NCBI GenBank assembly: GCA_016649715.1
Contig: JAENXC010000024.1
Location: forward strand, 1 to 43,216
Source: Flavobacteriaceae bacterium
Lineage (GTDB): Bacteria; Bacteroidota; Bacteroidia; Flavobacteriales; Flavobacteriaceae
DNA: 43,216 nt
Reading direction: 5' to 3'
Shown here: positions 16,474-25,121 of the stretch, in pieces
Position numbering within the stretch: position 1 is the stretch's first letter
Layout of the letters: each line of letters starts with the position of its first letter
Notes under the pieces: generated by a model
Databases searched by the model: none
Told to the model about the DNA's origin: nothing
The model's input: only the letters and a program-made list of their open reading frames with translations
Program-made: the position numbers and the translations under genes

Positions 16474-16503
16474 AAAGAGAGGCAATTTGTCTCTCTTTTT
16501 TAT
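16474..16503 (+). terminator. rho-independent terminator after yceI
   Basis: AAAGAGAG and CTCTCTTT form an 8-bp stem around a 9-base loop, followed by TTTTT. It lies 23 bases after the yceI stop and between convergent genes, so it may serve both. Confidence 0.8.
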
Positions 16504-17415
16504 TTACAATAAATCCTGCAAGGCATTTTCCATGTTGTAGAATTCAAATTGGTAACCGAGCTGCTCAATTTTTTTTGAACTGACCAATTGCCCTTCCAGG
16601 ACCAAAACAGACATTTCGCCCAAGAGAAGTTTTAATGCAAAAGCAGGAATATTGGGCAGCCATAGCGGACTGTCCATTTTTGAAGCAATCATTTTTACCA
16701 TTTTTTTGTTCTGGACTGGGTTTGGAGCTACCGCATTGTACTTTCCTTCCAACTGATTTTTAAGAAGAAAGAGATAAATTCTTGCAATGTCTTTTATATG
16801 TATCCACGATTGCCACTGTTGCCCACTTCCCAACGGTGCACCTACGCCTAGTTTGATGGGTTCTATTAATTTGGGAAATGCTCCATCTTCCTTTGCCAGC
16901 ACTATTCCTGTTCGCACTTTGCTGACTTCCATTCCCGCATTTTTGAATTTTGCCGCGGCAGTTTCCCAGGCAACCACTACCTCCGCCAAAAAAGTAGTGC
17001 CCCCTTCTCCATCTTCTTCTTCGGAATAAAGTTTAGTTTTTGAGTTGGGATATATATTGATACCGCTTGCGGATATAAAATGAACGACATTATGGTCTAT
17101 CTTTTGGAGCGTTTCGTAAAGCAAGTTGATAGGCTGGACCCGGCTGTCAATAATAACTTTTTTATATTTTTTGGTCCAGCGTTTTGAAATGGAGGCCCCT
17201 GCCAAATTGATAATTGCGGTTACGTCTTCAAAAGCTTTTGTGTCAATTTCCCCTTTTTTGGGATTCCAGTAAAAGCCTTTAAAATTTTCGGTATTCTCAA
17301 TTTTTTCTTTACTGGTAGTGAGATAATTAACGACGATTCCTTCACCGTGGCATTGCTTGACCAATTCCCTGCCAATAAGACCTGTGGCACCTGTTATCAA
17401 CACTTTTTTAATCAT
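16504..17415 (-). CDS. TIGR01777 family NAD(P)-dependent epimerase/SDR
   Basis: A 303-residue extended SDR protein. The Rossmann cofactor motif is ITGATGLIGREL at the N-terminus, with INLAGASISKRWTKKYKK (about 70-87) and SASGINIYPN at the catalytic Ser/Tyr region. The C-terminal DUF1731 segment (GAPLGSGQQWQSWIHIKDIA then YNAVAPNPVQNKKM) is typical of the SDR39U1/YfcH group. Substrate unknown. Convergent with yceI. Confidence 0.9.
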   Translation of the reverse strand: MIKKVLITGATGLIGRELVKQCHGEGIVVNYLTTSKEKIENTENFKGFYWNPKKGEIDTKAFEDVTAIINLAGASISKRWTKKYKKVIIDSRVQPINLLYETLQKIDHNVVHFISASGINIYPNSKTKLYSEEEDGEGGTTFLAEVVVAWETAAAKFKNAGMEVSKVRTGIVLAKEDGAFPKLIEPIKLGVGAPLGSGQQWQSWIHIKDIARIYLFLLKNQLEGKYNAVAPNPVQNKKMVKMIASKMDSPLWLPNIPAFALKLLLGEMSVLVLEGQLVSSKKIEQLGYQFEFYNMENALQDLL

Positions 17416-17555
17416 AATTTTAAAATTAGAGATTCAAAAGGGAATAGCAAAGACAGTTAACGGAAGATTGTGAATTGATAATTTGGGAATCGTTGATTCG
17501 GGATTTGTTTATCAGCTTTTCACTGAATTTTCAACTTTGAATATAGAATACTAAT

Positions 17556-18224
17556 TCAGAATTTCGTGCCCCGCAGCATTTCCTTTTTTCCGGGTGGGCC
17601 GGGAAGTCGTTCCACGTTAAAGCCAACTGCTTGCATTGCCCGACGGGCATTACCGTTAGCAGCATAAGTTACCAAAACGCCGTTTGGTTTTAGGGCATCG
17701 TGCATTTTCTGAAAAATTTCTTCCGTCCAAAGCTCGGGCTGTACACGGATTCCGAAGGCGTCGAAATAGATTAAATCGAATTTGTTTTTAGTATTTATTT
17801 CTGAAAAAAATTGCTGCTGTTTTGTAAGTAGAAAATTTTCAGAAATACTATGTTTTTCTTCCCAAGAAACATTGTGTAGCTGTAAAAACTTTTCTTCGGA
17901 AGCATTTAAAAGTGAAGTGTAATTGAGTTGTTGAATTTCAGTTATGCTTAAAGGATAAGCTTCCACTCCTGTATAATCAATTCTGAAATTACTTTTTTCA
18001 GTTTCCAAAAAACTGAGAAACGCGTTTAGGCCTGTGCCGAAACCTATTTCCATAATTGAAATTTCAGGGGAAGGATTCTTGGCAGACCAATGATAGAGTC
18101 CTTCTTTTATAAAAACGTGAAGGGCTTCGTTTATTGCACCGTGTTTAGAGTGGTATTGTTCGTCCCACTCCTGAATATGCAGGGTGTATGAGCCGTCGCC
18201 TGTTTTTAATAAAATTCTTTTCAA
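17556..18224 (-). CDS. mnmD: tRNA mnm5s2U34 methyltransferase MnmD (stand-alone)
   Basis: A 222-residue SAM-dependent methyltransferase corresponding to the MnmC2 half of E. coli MnmC, without the FAD oxidase half. Signs: TGDGSYTLHIQEWDEQYHSK, HGAINEALHVFI, SAM motif MEIGFGTGLNAFLSFL, YFDAFGIRVQPELWTEEIF (conserved DAF) and the tail GFNVERLPGPPGKKEMLRGT. It would complete the wobble-uridine modification after MnmEG. The start is 5 bases after the stop of the DUF4920 gene, implying one transcript. Confidence 0.92.
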   Translation of the reverse strand: MKRILLKTGDGSYTLHIQEWDEQYHSKHGAINEALHVFIKEGLYHWSAKNPSPEISIMEIGFGTGLNAFLSFLETEKSNFRIDYTGVEAYPLSITEIQQLNYTSLLNASEEKFLQLHNVSWEEKHSISENFLLTKQQQFFSEINTKNKFDLIYFDAFGIRVQPELWTEEIFQKMHDALKPNGVLVTYAANGNARRAMQAVGFNVERLPGPPGKKEMLRGTKF

Positions 18225-18229
18225 AAAAG

Positions 18230-18745
18230 TTATTGTTTCTCCACTTCGGGAATAAGTACGCCGTTGGCCTCAAAGGCAAGGGTGCGCTTTGGCTGAGTGA
18301 TTGCGGCAATTTCTTCAGCAGATTTTCCGCCATCTTCGGCGAAGTGACGTTGGTCTTCCACGCTCATTTCTTCAACGTAGGCTTTTCCGTTTACAATTAC
18401 TTCTTGCCCAGCAATATCCTTTGGCATAAAGAAACCGTAATCCTTAAACCGTACCATCGCTTCTTTCTCGCCCATTTCGAGGTTCATCCAGCATCCTTTT
18501 TTCTGGCATACATCTTTTACCGTGGCGACAAATTTCGCATTTACGGTATCACCCGGTTTCAAGTTATTATATTTTTCCATCATTTCAGTTTTGGTCAAAA
18601 CATTTTCATTGGAAATTTCATCGCCAAAAGTTTGATAGTTTACGGCAATTTCTTCCTCTTCGGAAATAGGTCCTTCCTCCGATTTTTCGTTTTTACAACT
18701 GAAAACCACAAATGAAAGTGCAAGTATGTACAGAATTTTTTTCAT
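18230..18745 (-). CDS. DUF4920 lipoprotein
   Basis: A 171-residue lipoprotein: signal peptide MKKILYILALSFVVFSC with lipidated Cys 17, then an acidic linker. The DUF4920 core is recognisable from YQTFGDEIS, VKDVCQKKGCWMNLEMGE (invariant-looking Cys pair) and YGFFMPKDIAGQEVIVNGKA. The paired cysteines may bind metal or form a disulfide; the family's function is not known. It is upstream of mnmD in an apparent operon and divergent from ilvE. Confidence 0.85.
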   Translation of the reverse strand: MKKILYILALSFVVFSCKNEKSEEGPISEEEEIAVNYQTFGDEISNENVLTKTEMMEKYNNLKPGDTVNAKFVATVKDVCQKKGCWMNLEMGEKEAMVRFKDYGFFMPKDIAGQEVIVNGKAYVEEMSVEDQRHFAEDGGKSAEEIAAITQPKRTLAFEANGVLIPEVEKQ

Positions 18746-18856
18746 CTTAAAAAGTTTAATAAATTATTGATTGATACGTGATTGCAATTTTAATAATTTT
18801 TTGAATTCTAATTGGCCTAAATTTTACCTATTTTTACAAAATAAACACTTATTTTA

Positions 18857-19927
18857 ATGAATACTTCAACCACTCAAAAAATTGATATACAAAAAGCTGT
18901 AACCTCCAGGATTGGACAAGTGGATTTTAACAACTTAACTTTTGGAAGCACTTTTAGCGACCACATGTTTGAATGTGACTATAAAGATGGTGAGTGGCAA
19001 AACCCAGCAATTAAACCTTACGGCCCACTTACCATTTCGCCCGGCGCGAAGGTTTTTCACTACGGCCAAGCCGTTTTTGAAGGGATGAAAGCGTATAAGG
19101 ACGACAACGGAAAAATTTGGCTCTTTAGGCCTGAACAGAATTTTTTGCGAATCAATAAGTCTTCAGTAAGAATGGCGATGCCAGAATTTCCCCGTGATAT
19201 TTTCTTTGAGGCACTGACTACACTAGTAAAATTGGACCAAGCCTGGATAAAACCCGGTCCTGGCAATTCCTTATATATTAGGCCTTTTGTGATGGGCACC
19301 CAGGTTGGGGTTGGCGCATCACCATCAACGGAATATAAATTTATGATTTTGACATCGCCAGCACAAGCTTATTACACGGGCGACGTTAAAGTGGAAATTG
19401 CCGAACATTACAGCCGTTCCGCCAATGGTGGTGTGGGTGCAGCAAAGGCCGCAGGAAATTATGGCGCACAGTTTTTTCCAACAAATTTGGCACGCGAAAA
19501 AGGGTTTCAGCAAGTAATCTGGACTGATGCAAGCAAACATGAATTTTTGGAGGAAGCTGGAACAATGAACGTTTTTTTCCGTGTGAACGACACACTTTTA
19601 ACGGCACCAATAAGCGACCGAATATTAGATGGAGTTACCCGCAAAAGCGTGATTGCCCTTGCCAAAAGAGACAATATAACTGTTGAAGAAAGACCCGTTT
19701 CTGTTTCAGAGATTGTTGAAGCTGCAAAAAACGGAAGTCTTAAAGAAATTTTTGGCGCCGGTACCGCCGCGGTTATCAGTCAAGTTAGTGCTTTCAGTTA
19801 TCACGACAAAAATTATGATATTGAAAAGCAGGAAAACGGTTTCGCTGCACGGTTCAAAAAAGAATTGACTGATATTCAACACAACCGAGGGGAAGATCCG
19901 TTTGGGTGGAGATATGAAGTTTTATAG
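18857..19927 (+). CDS. ilvE: branched-chain amino acid aminotransferase
   Basis: A 356-residue fold-type IV PLP aminotransferase that interconverts Leu, Ile and Val with their 2-oxo acids. The class II BCAT layout is clear: FHYGQAVFEGMKAYK, LFRPEQNFLRINKSSVRMAM, YIRPFVMGT, the Schiff-base lysine Lys 197 in GAAKAAGNYG, EFLEEAGTMNVFFR, DGVTRKSV and FGAGTAAVISQV. Length matches class II BCATs. It is monocistronic, with an inverted-repeat terminator downstream. Confidence 0.95.
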   Translation: MNTSTTQKIDIQKAVTSRIGQVDFNNLTFGSTFSDHMFECDYKDGEWQNPAIKPYGPLTISPGAKVFHYGQAVFEGMKAYKDDNGKIWLFRPEQNFLRINKSSVRMAMPEFPRDIFFEALTTLVKLDQAWIKPGPGNSLYIRPFVMGTQVGVGASPSTEYKFMILTSPAQAYYTGDVKVEIAEHYSRSANGGVGAAKAAGNYGAQFFPTNLAREKGFQQVIWTDASKHEFLEEAGTMNVFFRVNDTLLTAPISDRILDGVTRKSVIALAKRDNITVEERPVSVSEIVEAAKNGSLKEIFGAGTAAVISQVSAFSYHDKNYDIEKQENGFAARFKKELTDIQHNRGEDPFGWRYEVL

Positions 19928-19958
19928 AAAAATAAAACCTAACATTAAATGAAATAAC

Positions 19959-20006
19959 AAATTCCAAATTTCAAAACGGTTATACCTTTTGGAATTTGGA
20001 ATTTTT
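19959..20006. terminator. bidirectional terminator between ilvE and the MazG-like gene
   Basis: AAATTCCAAATTTCAAAA pairs with TTTTGGAATTTGGAATTT around a 12-base loop, with T-runs on exit. Both flanking genes point toward it. Confidence 0.65.
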
Positions 20007-20031
20007 TATTTGGAGCTTTTTAATGTGTTTT

Positions 20032-20418
20032 TTACTTTTCAAGAATAGCCTTAATATTTGGTTTAAAATAATCCGGGCCTTTTAAAACCTTTCCGTCTTC
20101 GCGGTAAATGGGTTTTCCATCCTCGCCAAGTTTGCTCATATTGCTTCGTTGTATTTCGTTGAAAACCTCTTCTATTTTGTGCTGCATTCCGTGTTCTATG
20201 ATTGTTCCGCAAAGAATGTAGAGCATATCTCCCAAAGCATCGGCAACCTCAACAAGGTCTTTATTGTTGGCGGCTTCCAGATATTCTTCGTTTTCCTCCC
20301 GCATTAATTCATAACGCAATAGGTTTTTTTTGATCCCCAGATTGGCGGTGGGGGTTTTCTCCATTCCCAGACCAAACGCTCTGTGAAATTCGGAAACGGC
20401 GGCTATTTTGTTTTTCAT
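20032..20418 (-). CDS. MazG-like/HisE-like nucleotide pyrophosphohydrolase
   Basis: A 128-residue all-alpha NTP-PPase; start ATG 20418 (MKNKIAAVSEFHRAF) preferred to an in-frame extension from 20454. The metal-binding EExx(D/E) motifs of the MazG superfamily are visible: REENEEYLEAA (residues about 38-48) and DLVEVADALGDMLYILCGT (D-x-x-D near 57-70). A basic tail with DYFKPNIKAIL follows, as in Bacteroidota homologues. It probably hydrolyses a (d)NTP; which one cannot be said. Confidence 0.85.
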   Translation of the reverse strand: MKNKIAAVSEFHRAFGLGMEKTPTANLGIKKNLLRYELMREENEEYLEAANNKDLVEVADALGDMLYILCGTIIEHGMQHKIEEVFNEIQRSNMSKLGEDGKPIYREDGKVLKGPDYFKPNIKAILEK

Positions 20419-20438
20419 ATTTATTTTTTTTGAATCAA

Positions 20439-20506
20439 GACTGAAGGGAAGCAAGACCCAAGACGGTTTAGGATAACTTCAGAATTTGTCCTGTTTCCCT
20501 TCAGTC
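20439..20506. repeat. inverted repeat between divergent genes
   Basis: GACTGAAGGGAAGCAAGAC (20439-20457) and GTCCTGTTTCCCTTCAGTC (20488-20506) pair with a few mismatches. The position is upstream of two divergent start codons, so it is not an ordinary terminator. Confidence 0.5.
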
Positions 20507-20561
20507 CTGTTTCCTATATCCTTTTAAATCTCTATTTTTACAACCATAAAATTACAAAATT

Positions 20562-20750
20562 ATGTTCACTACCGGCCAGTTGGTTTTTGCTGTTTCATTT
20601 TTTATCATTTTCGTTATAGCAATGATTTATAGCTATCGGAGTGATAAAAAACTTCATAGAAAAAACTATAAAGGAAATATTTGGGTCTTGGTGGGCTTTT
20701 TGGTTTTTGTGGGACTTTTGCTTTTTCTGAAATCATTTTTAAAAGATTAA
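20562..20750 (+). CDS. small two-span membrane protein conserved in Flavobacteriia
   Basis: A 62-residue protein with two membrane segments (about 5-24, LVFAVSFFIIFVIAMIYSY, and 43-58, WVLVGFLVFVGLLLFLK) separated by the basic loop RSDKKLHRKNYKGN. The pattern FTTGQLxFA...YKG..W.L.GFL matches small uncharacterised proteins I recall from other Flavobacteriia, so it is likely a real conserved gene. Both termini are predicted on the same side. A strong terminator follows 25 bases after the stop. Confidence 0.7.
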   Translation: MFTTGQLVFAVSFFIIFVIAMIYSYRSDKKLHRKNYKGNIWVLVGFLVFVGLLLFLKSFLKD

Positions 20751-20775
20751 TTTCTTAGGTCTTTATAAAAAGACA

Positions 20776-20809
20776 AAAGAGCTCTTCGGAAAACCGAAGA
20801 GCTCTTTTT
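20776..20809. terminator. strong bidirectional terminator
   Basis: A perfect 15-bp stem (AAAAGAGCTCTTCGG / CCGAAGAGCTCTTTT) around AAAA, with T-run on both sides. It lies between the small membrane protein gene and the convergent DPP III gene. Confidence 0.9.
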
Positions 20810-20827
20810 ATATAATATATTTCCCTT

Positions 20828-22867
20828 TTAGTTTGTTGCTGGCAAATTGCTATAATTAGCAGAATAAAACAACATCTGCTCTGCAAATGTCTTTGGCTGC
20901 TCAATGGTGAAACTTTCAATCTCACCGTTGGCATCCATTTTTGGAACTAATACTGGGTTTACAAATCCGCTGTAAGGCGCAGATGTGAATTGCTTGTTGC
21001 GTTCCAAAATTTCCTTGTGAAGGTTTTGATCCACTTTTACGCCGTAGGTTTCCACCAATTTCTCAACAGCTGCATAATCGCCTTCACTTTTAATGCGTTG
21101 TGTTTCGCGAAGCAACTGACCGAACAAATCGTGTAGTTTTTTGTAATCGTTGATGTTAAAATAGGTTTTTCCGTCGCGTGTAATTTTTTCAATCACATTG
21201 TCTTTTTTACCGTGCTCATAAACCCAGGCAGAAACCCATTGACGGTTTCGCATGTGTGCTTCTTCAACATCATCGCCCAAATTCAGACGTATCAACTGCG
21301 TCATCAAACCGTTTCGGATATAACCGTCATAAGCTGCCATTCCCACTTTTTTCCAATCGTCCACCAAACCGAGTTCTTGTAGTTTTGGGCTGTATAAATA
21401 ATAAAGTCCAACTAAATCTGCGCGACCTTCTTCCAAAGTAGAAGCGTAGGTTTTAAGTGTTTCTTTGGTTTCGCCAACACCAGGATTCAATTGTCCCGAA
21501 GCGTGGCCAACTACTTCGTGAAGTGCGGTGTGAAGTTTATCGGCAAGTTGGCCGTATTTTTCTTCCAATTCAAGTTCGGTGGAGTCGTTTACAAATTCCT
21601 TCAATCTACCAGTGTTTCCAGCATTGTTATACGAATCAATAATATTTCCAAGGGAAACAGATTTGCTTCCCACGGCGGCGCGAATCCAGTTTGCGTTTGG
21701 CAGGTTCACACCAATTGGCGTACTTGGTGAAGAATCTCCAGCTTCGCCAGCAACGTTCACCACTTTGTAGGTTACGCCAACCACATTTTTCTTTTTGTGC
21801 TCTGGCATCAACGGCGAATTGTCCTCAAACCATTGTGCGTTACTCGAAATAACCGACATTTTTTCGGACATATCAAAATCCTTTATCTGCACGATAGTTT
21901 CATAGGAACCTCTGTAACCGAGCGGATCGTTATAAACTTCAATAAAACTGTTTATATAGTCAATATTTCCTTCGGTAGCGGCGGTCCAAGCTACGTTGTA
22001 GTCATCCCAAGTTTGAAGATTACCTGTTTTGTAATATTGTATCAAAAGACCTAGCGCATCTCCCTGTGCTTTATTTTCGGCAACACCCTGCGCTTTTTCG
22101 AGCCATTCAACTATTTTGTCGATAGCAGGACCGTAAAGTCCGCCAGATTTATAGACCAATTCCTTAAGCTGGCCGTTTTCTTTTACCAATTTAGAGTTCA
22201 AACCATAAGAAAGTGGTTTTTTAGGGTCCGGCGATTTCATTTTTGAATAGAAATTTTCCACATCTTTATTGGTAACATCTGGCCCGTAAAAGTTCACGGC
22301 ACTTTGAAGCACGTTGTCAACTCCTTTTGCCTGATTAACCTTTTTGGAATCTTTATCGTTGAAAATCACGTCAAAAGCTTCGCCTTCTAAGGTTGTATTG
22401 GTGTCGGTCAAAAGCTGCTTTAAATAGTCTGAAGAAAAATCCGGCTTCATTTTATCATTGGAATAATGATGGTGAATACCGTTGCTGAACCAAACCCGTT
22501 TTAAATAAATTTCAAAATTCTTCCAATCTTCGGTAGTTTTGTCACCCTTATAATTTGTATAAACATTTTCCATTGCCTTTCTTATTGTAAGATTGTAACG
22601 GTAGTTTTGGTCCCACATAATGTCCCTTCCGGACAGTCCGGCTTGGGTGAGGTAATAGACAAGTTTTTGTTCTTTTAGAGTAAGTTTCTCCCAACCTGGA
22701 ATTTGGTAACGCAAAACTTTTATGTCGCCAAACTGCTCCACATTATAGTCAAAATCGGTAGATTGGACTGTTTCCACTTGAGCCACAGGTTTTCCCTCTT
22801 TGTTATCCTTGCAGGAAAAAAAGAGCAAACCGCACAGTGTCATCGCAATAAAAAGGGTGTTTTTCAT
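20828..22867 (-). CDS. dipeptidyl peptidase III (M49) lipoprotein
   Basis: A 679-residue zinc dipeptidyl peptidase. The N-terminus is a lipoprotein signal (LCGLLFFSC, Cys about 19), placing it at the cell envelope, unlike the cytosolic eukaryotic enzyme. The M49 zinc motif HEVVGH covers residues 450-455 (His 450, Glu 451, His 455) in LHEVVGHASGQLNPG. The second motif is EEGRAD with Glu 479/480, equivalent to the family's EECRAE. The segment YKVVNVAGEAGDSSPSTPIG is also typical. It removes dipeptides from peptide N-termini. Confidence 0.93.
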   Translation of the reverse strand: MKNTLFIAMTLCGLLFFSCKDNKEGKPVAQVETVQSTDFDYNVEQFGDIKVLRYQIPGWEKLTLKEQKLVYYLTQAGLSGRDIMWDQNYRYNLTIRKAMENVYTNYKGDKTTEDWKNFEIYLKRVWFSNGIHHHYSNDKMKPDFSSDYLKQLLTDTNTTLEGEAFDVIFNDKDSKKVNQAKGVDNVLQSAVNFYGPDVTNKDVENFYSKMKSPDPKKPLSYGLNSKLVKENGQLKELVYKSGGLYGPAIDKIVEWLEKAQGVAENKAQGDALGLLIQYYKTGNLQTWDDYNVAWTAATEGNIDYINSFIEVYNDPLGYRGSYETIVQIKDFDMSEKMSVISSNAQWFEDNSPLMPEHKKKNVVGVTYKVVNVAGEAGDSSPSTPIGVNLPNANWIRAAVGSKSVSLGNIIDSYNNAGNTGRLKEFVNDSTELELEEKYGQLADKLHTALHEVVGHASGQLNPGVGETKETLKTYASTLEEGRADLVGLYYLYSPKLQELGLVDDWKKVGMAAYDGYIRNGLMTQLIRLNLGDDVEEAHMRNRQWVSAWVYEHGKKDNVIEKITRDGKTYFNINDYKKLHDLFGQLLRETQRIKSEGDYAAVEKLVETYGVKVDQNLHKEILERNKQFTSAPYSGFVNPVLVPKMDANGEIESFTIEQPKTFAEQMLFYSANYSNLPATN

Positions 22868-23017
22868 TTTAAGAAAATTTTAGATTTCCGCAAATGTACT
22901 AAAATAATTTCCGCTATATTAATTGAATAAATCTGGAACAATATTGCATCCCTTGATATTCAAACGCATCAATGAATTTTCATTACCTTAGCAACATCAA
23001 CCAACAACTCCCCTAAA

Positions 23018-24076
23018 ATGAAAATTTTAAAATATTTATTTTTTCTTGTACTTCTTATTATCATTGGCAGCGCCATTTATTTTGGAACGAAAGACGGAAC
23101 TTATAACATTCAGGATTCCATGGTCATAAAAGCTCCGCCGGAAGTTGTTTTCAACAAAGTGAACGATTATAAAAGCTGGGAAAAATGGGGCCCTTGGAAA
23201 AAAGAAGATTCCACAATAACTTTTACTTATGCCGAAAAAACTTCGGGTGAGGGTGTCTCCTACTCTTGGGATGGCAATATGAGAGGCTCTATGACCACCA
23301 CGAAGGTTATTCCGAATAAAGAAATAGAACAAGATCTAACATTGAAAACCCCTGCTGGGGAAAGACACCCAAAAGTGTATTGGAACTTTGAAGAAGTGGA
23401 TGGCGGAACCAAAGTAACTTGGGGAATGAAGGGCGAACACACTTTGATTGATAAAGCCTATTATTCGCTAAGCGGAATGGATTTTGAAAAACAAATGCAC
23501 AGTATGAATAAAGTAGGACTGGAAGGGATTGCCGATGAAGTGGCCGAAGCCATGAAAGAATATTCCATAAATGTGGATGGTGTTACCCAATATGGCGGTG
23601 GGTATTATATGTACACTACTTCTGTTGCAAAAATGGACGAACTTGATAAAAAAACGAAACCGATGATGAATCTGGTTATTGATTTCATTACAAAGAACAA
23701 TTTAAATATGGCGGGCAAGCCTTTCACTATATTTAATGAAATGGACAAAGCCAACAACACCGTAATTTTTTCAACTTGTGTTCCTGTAAAAGAAAAAGTT
23801 ATTACCCCGGAAGGAAGCCCTGTGGTTTGTGGATTTATGGATCCCGTTTCCGCAGTGAAAACAACTTTGAAAGGAAATTACGAACATCTGCCTGAAGCAT
23901 ACAACAAAGGAAGACAATACATTGAAAAAAACGCGCTTCAAATTGACCCTAACGGGAAAAAGTTTGAAGTTTACACAACCAATCCGGAAGAAACTCCCAA
24001 TCCTGCCAATTGGCTAACGGAAGTTTACATACCTATAATTTCCACCCAGAACCTACCCAAGAAGGAATATAAATGA
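23018..24076 (+). CDS. SRPBCC domain fused to GyrI-like effector-binding domain, membrane-anchored
   Basis: A 352-residue protein with an N-terminal membrane segment (residues 4-24). A SRPBCC/polyketide-cyclase-like domain spans about 30-185 (IKAPPEVVFNKVNDYKSWEK, WDGNMRGSMTTTK, FEEVDGGTKVTWGMKGE). A GyrI/AraC-effector-like domain lies at about 195-350 (VDGVTQYGGGYYMYTT, ANNTVIFSTCVPV, TTLKGNYEHLPEAYNKG, PEETPNPANWLTEVYIPI). Both folds bind small ligands in a cavity; the ligand here is unknown. Its stop overlaps the crcB start by ATGA, so translation is probably coupled. Confidence 0.88.
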   Translation: MKILKYLFFLVLLIIIGSAIYFGTKDGTYNIQDSMVIKAPPEVVFNKVNDYKSWEKWGPWKKEDSTITFTYAEKTSGEGVSYSWDGNMRGSMTTTKVIPNKEIEQDLTLKTPAGERHPKVYWNFEEVDGGTKVTWGMKGEHTLIDKAYYSLSGMDFEKQMHSMNKVGLEGIADEVAEAMKEYSINVDGVTQYGGGYYMYTTSVAKMDELDKKTKPMMNLVIDFITKNNLNMAGKPFTIFNEMDKANNTVIFSTCVPVKEKVITPEGSPVVCGFMDPVSAVKTTLKGNYEHLPEAYNKGRQYIEKNALQIDPNGKKFEVYTTNPEETPNPANWLTEVYIPIISTQNLPKKEYK

Positions 24077-24444
24077 AGCAACTGGCATTGGTTTTTATTG
24101 GTGGCGGTTTGGGAAGTACATTGCGTTATGGACTTTCCAAATATTTGGACAGTTTTGAAACGGGAATACCTTACGGTACGTTTGCAGCGAATATATTAGG
24201 TAGTTTGTTAATAGGAATAATCCTTGGCCTTGCGCTAAAAAACGAAACTATTTCCACAAACACGGTATTGTTTTTGGCCACAGGCTTTTGTGGTGGGTTT
24301 ACCACGTTTTCAACTTTTGCTTATGAAAACCACGTTTTTTTAAGGGCGGGCGATTTTATGTCTTTTGCGCTTTATACCATTGCGAGTTTTGTAGTGGGGT
24401 TTGCCATGGTCTTTATGGGAATGTGGTTAGTGAAACTACTTTAA
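24073..24444 (+). CDS. crcB: fluoride efflux channel CrcB/FluC
   Basis: A 123-residue four-span membrane protein that exports fluoride as a dual-topology dimer. Signature stretches are GGGLGSTLRYGLSKY (G-x-x-R-Y), PYGTFAANILGSLLIG (the N in TFxxN) and ATGFCGGFTTFSTFAYE, with the Na+/F- pore FTTFST motif. It overlaps the upstream gene by four bases (ATGA). I saw no fluoride riboswitch (crcB motif) upstream. Confidence 0.95.
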   Translation: MKQLALVFIGGGLGSTLRYGLSKYLDSFETGIPYGTFAANILGSLLIGIILGLALKNETISTNTVLFLATGFCGGFTTFSTFAYENHVFLRAGDFMSFALYTIASFVVGFAMVFMGMWLVKLL

Positions 24445-25046
24445 TGCTTCCCAAATTCCTTTACTCCAGCTTCTATTCGAATTAAAAGATCGTTCTCCTT
24501 TGGCGGAATGGGGCAAGAAAAACGATGGCTGTATGCACAATACGGATTGTAGGCTTTGTTGAAATCAATAATTATAGTGTCTCCCTCGGGAATCCGTTGG
24601 TCCAAAAATCTGCCGCCACCGTATGAACCATCACCGCTCGTTAAATCAGTAAAAGGCAAGAATAAATAATCCTCATAGCCAGGCTCATCATATGGCTGTA
24701 CACTTTTAAAAAGATTCAATACAAAATCCTTTCCTTCTAAGCTGAAATGTGCCTCACCATATTTCACATATTCGGGCGTACGTGAAGTTGTTGTGGGCAT
24801 CAAAAACGGTTTTTCGTTTGGGGTGCGAACAAGTTTGGCTTCAACAATAAATTTTTCGTCAATTGGATAAAATTCCAAACCGTGAAAATCTTTAAAATCC
24901 TCCGGTTCCAAAATAGTGGTTTCGGGATTTGTAAATTCTTCATTGAGCTCTATTTGAGCGGCTTTGCTTTCGGAAATAAGTCCTGTGCTCTGTGCGGAGA
25001 ATACCGTGCTGCACATTATAAAGGAAAGTAACGATAAATACTTCAT
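24441..25046 (-). CDS. DUF1684 exported protein
   Basis: A 201-residue protein with signal peptide (MKYLSLLSFIMCSTVFSAQS). The DUF1684 core is LEFYPIDEKFIVEAKLVRTP, then KPFLMPTTTSR, YVKYGEAHFSLEGKDFVLNL, YLFLPFTDLTSGDGSYGGGR and FNKAYNPYCAYSHRFSCPIP (N-P-Y-C-A-Y is characteristic). Function of the family is unknown. Its 3' end overlaps that of convergent crcB by four bases. Confidence 0.9.
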   Translation of the reverse strand: MKYLSLLSFIMCSTVFSAQSTGLISESKAAQIELNEEFTNPETTILEPEDFKDFHGLEFYPIDEKFIVEAKLVRTPNEKPFLMPTTTSRTPEYVKYGEAHFSLEGKDFVLNLFKSVQPYDEPGYEDYLFLPFTDLTSGDGSYGGGRFLDQRIPEGDTIIIDFNKAYNPYCAYSHRFSCPIPPKENDLLIRIEAGVKEFGKH

Positions 25047-25097
25047 ATAAAGTTTTTAGTAAAAATAGAAAAGAATTTTAAACTTCACATTTATTTC

Positions 25098-25105
25098 TAT
25101 TTTTG
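25098..25105 (+). promoter_or_regulatory. -7 promoter element (TAnnTTTG)
   Basis: TATTTTTG, 16 bases before the ATG at 25122, with a TTT at 25076-25078 and a 19-base spacer, approximating the Bacteroidota TTG-N19-TAnnTTTG promoter. Confidence 0.4.
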
Positions 25106-25121
25106 AGCAAAATAATAAATT

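Noticed and set aside
24000-24073. Fluoride riboswitch upstream of crcB
   Set aside because: crcB starts inside the end of the preceding gene, and I could not find the conserved riboswitch core in the leader of that gene (22868-23017).
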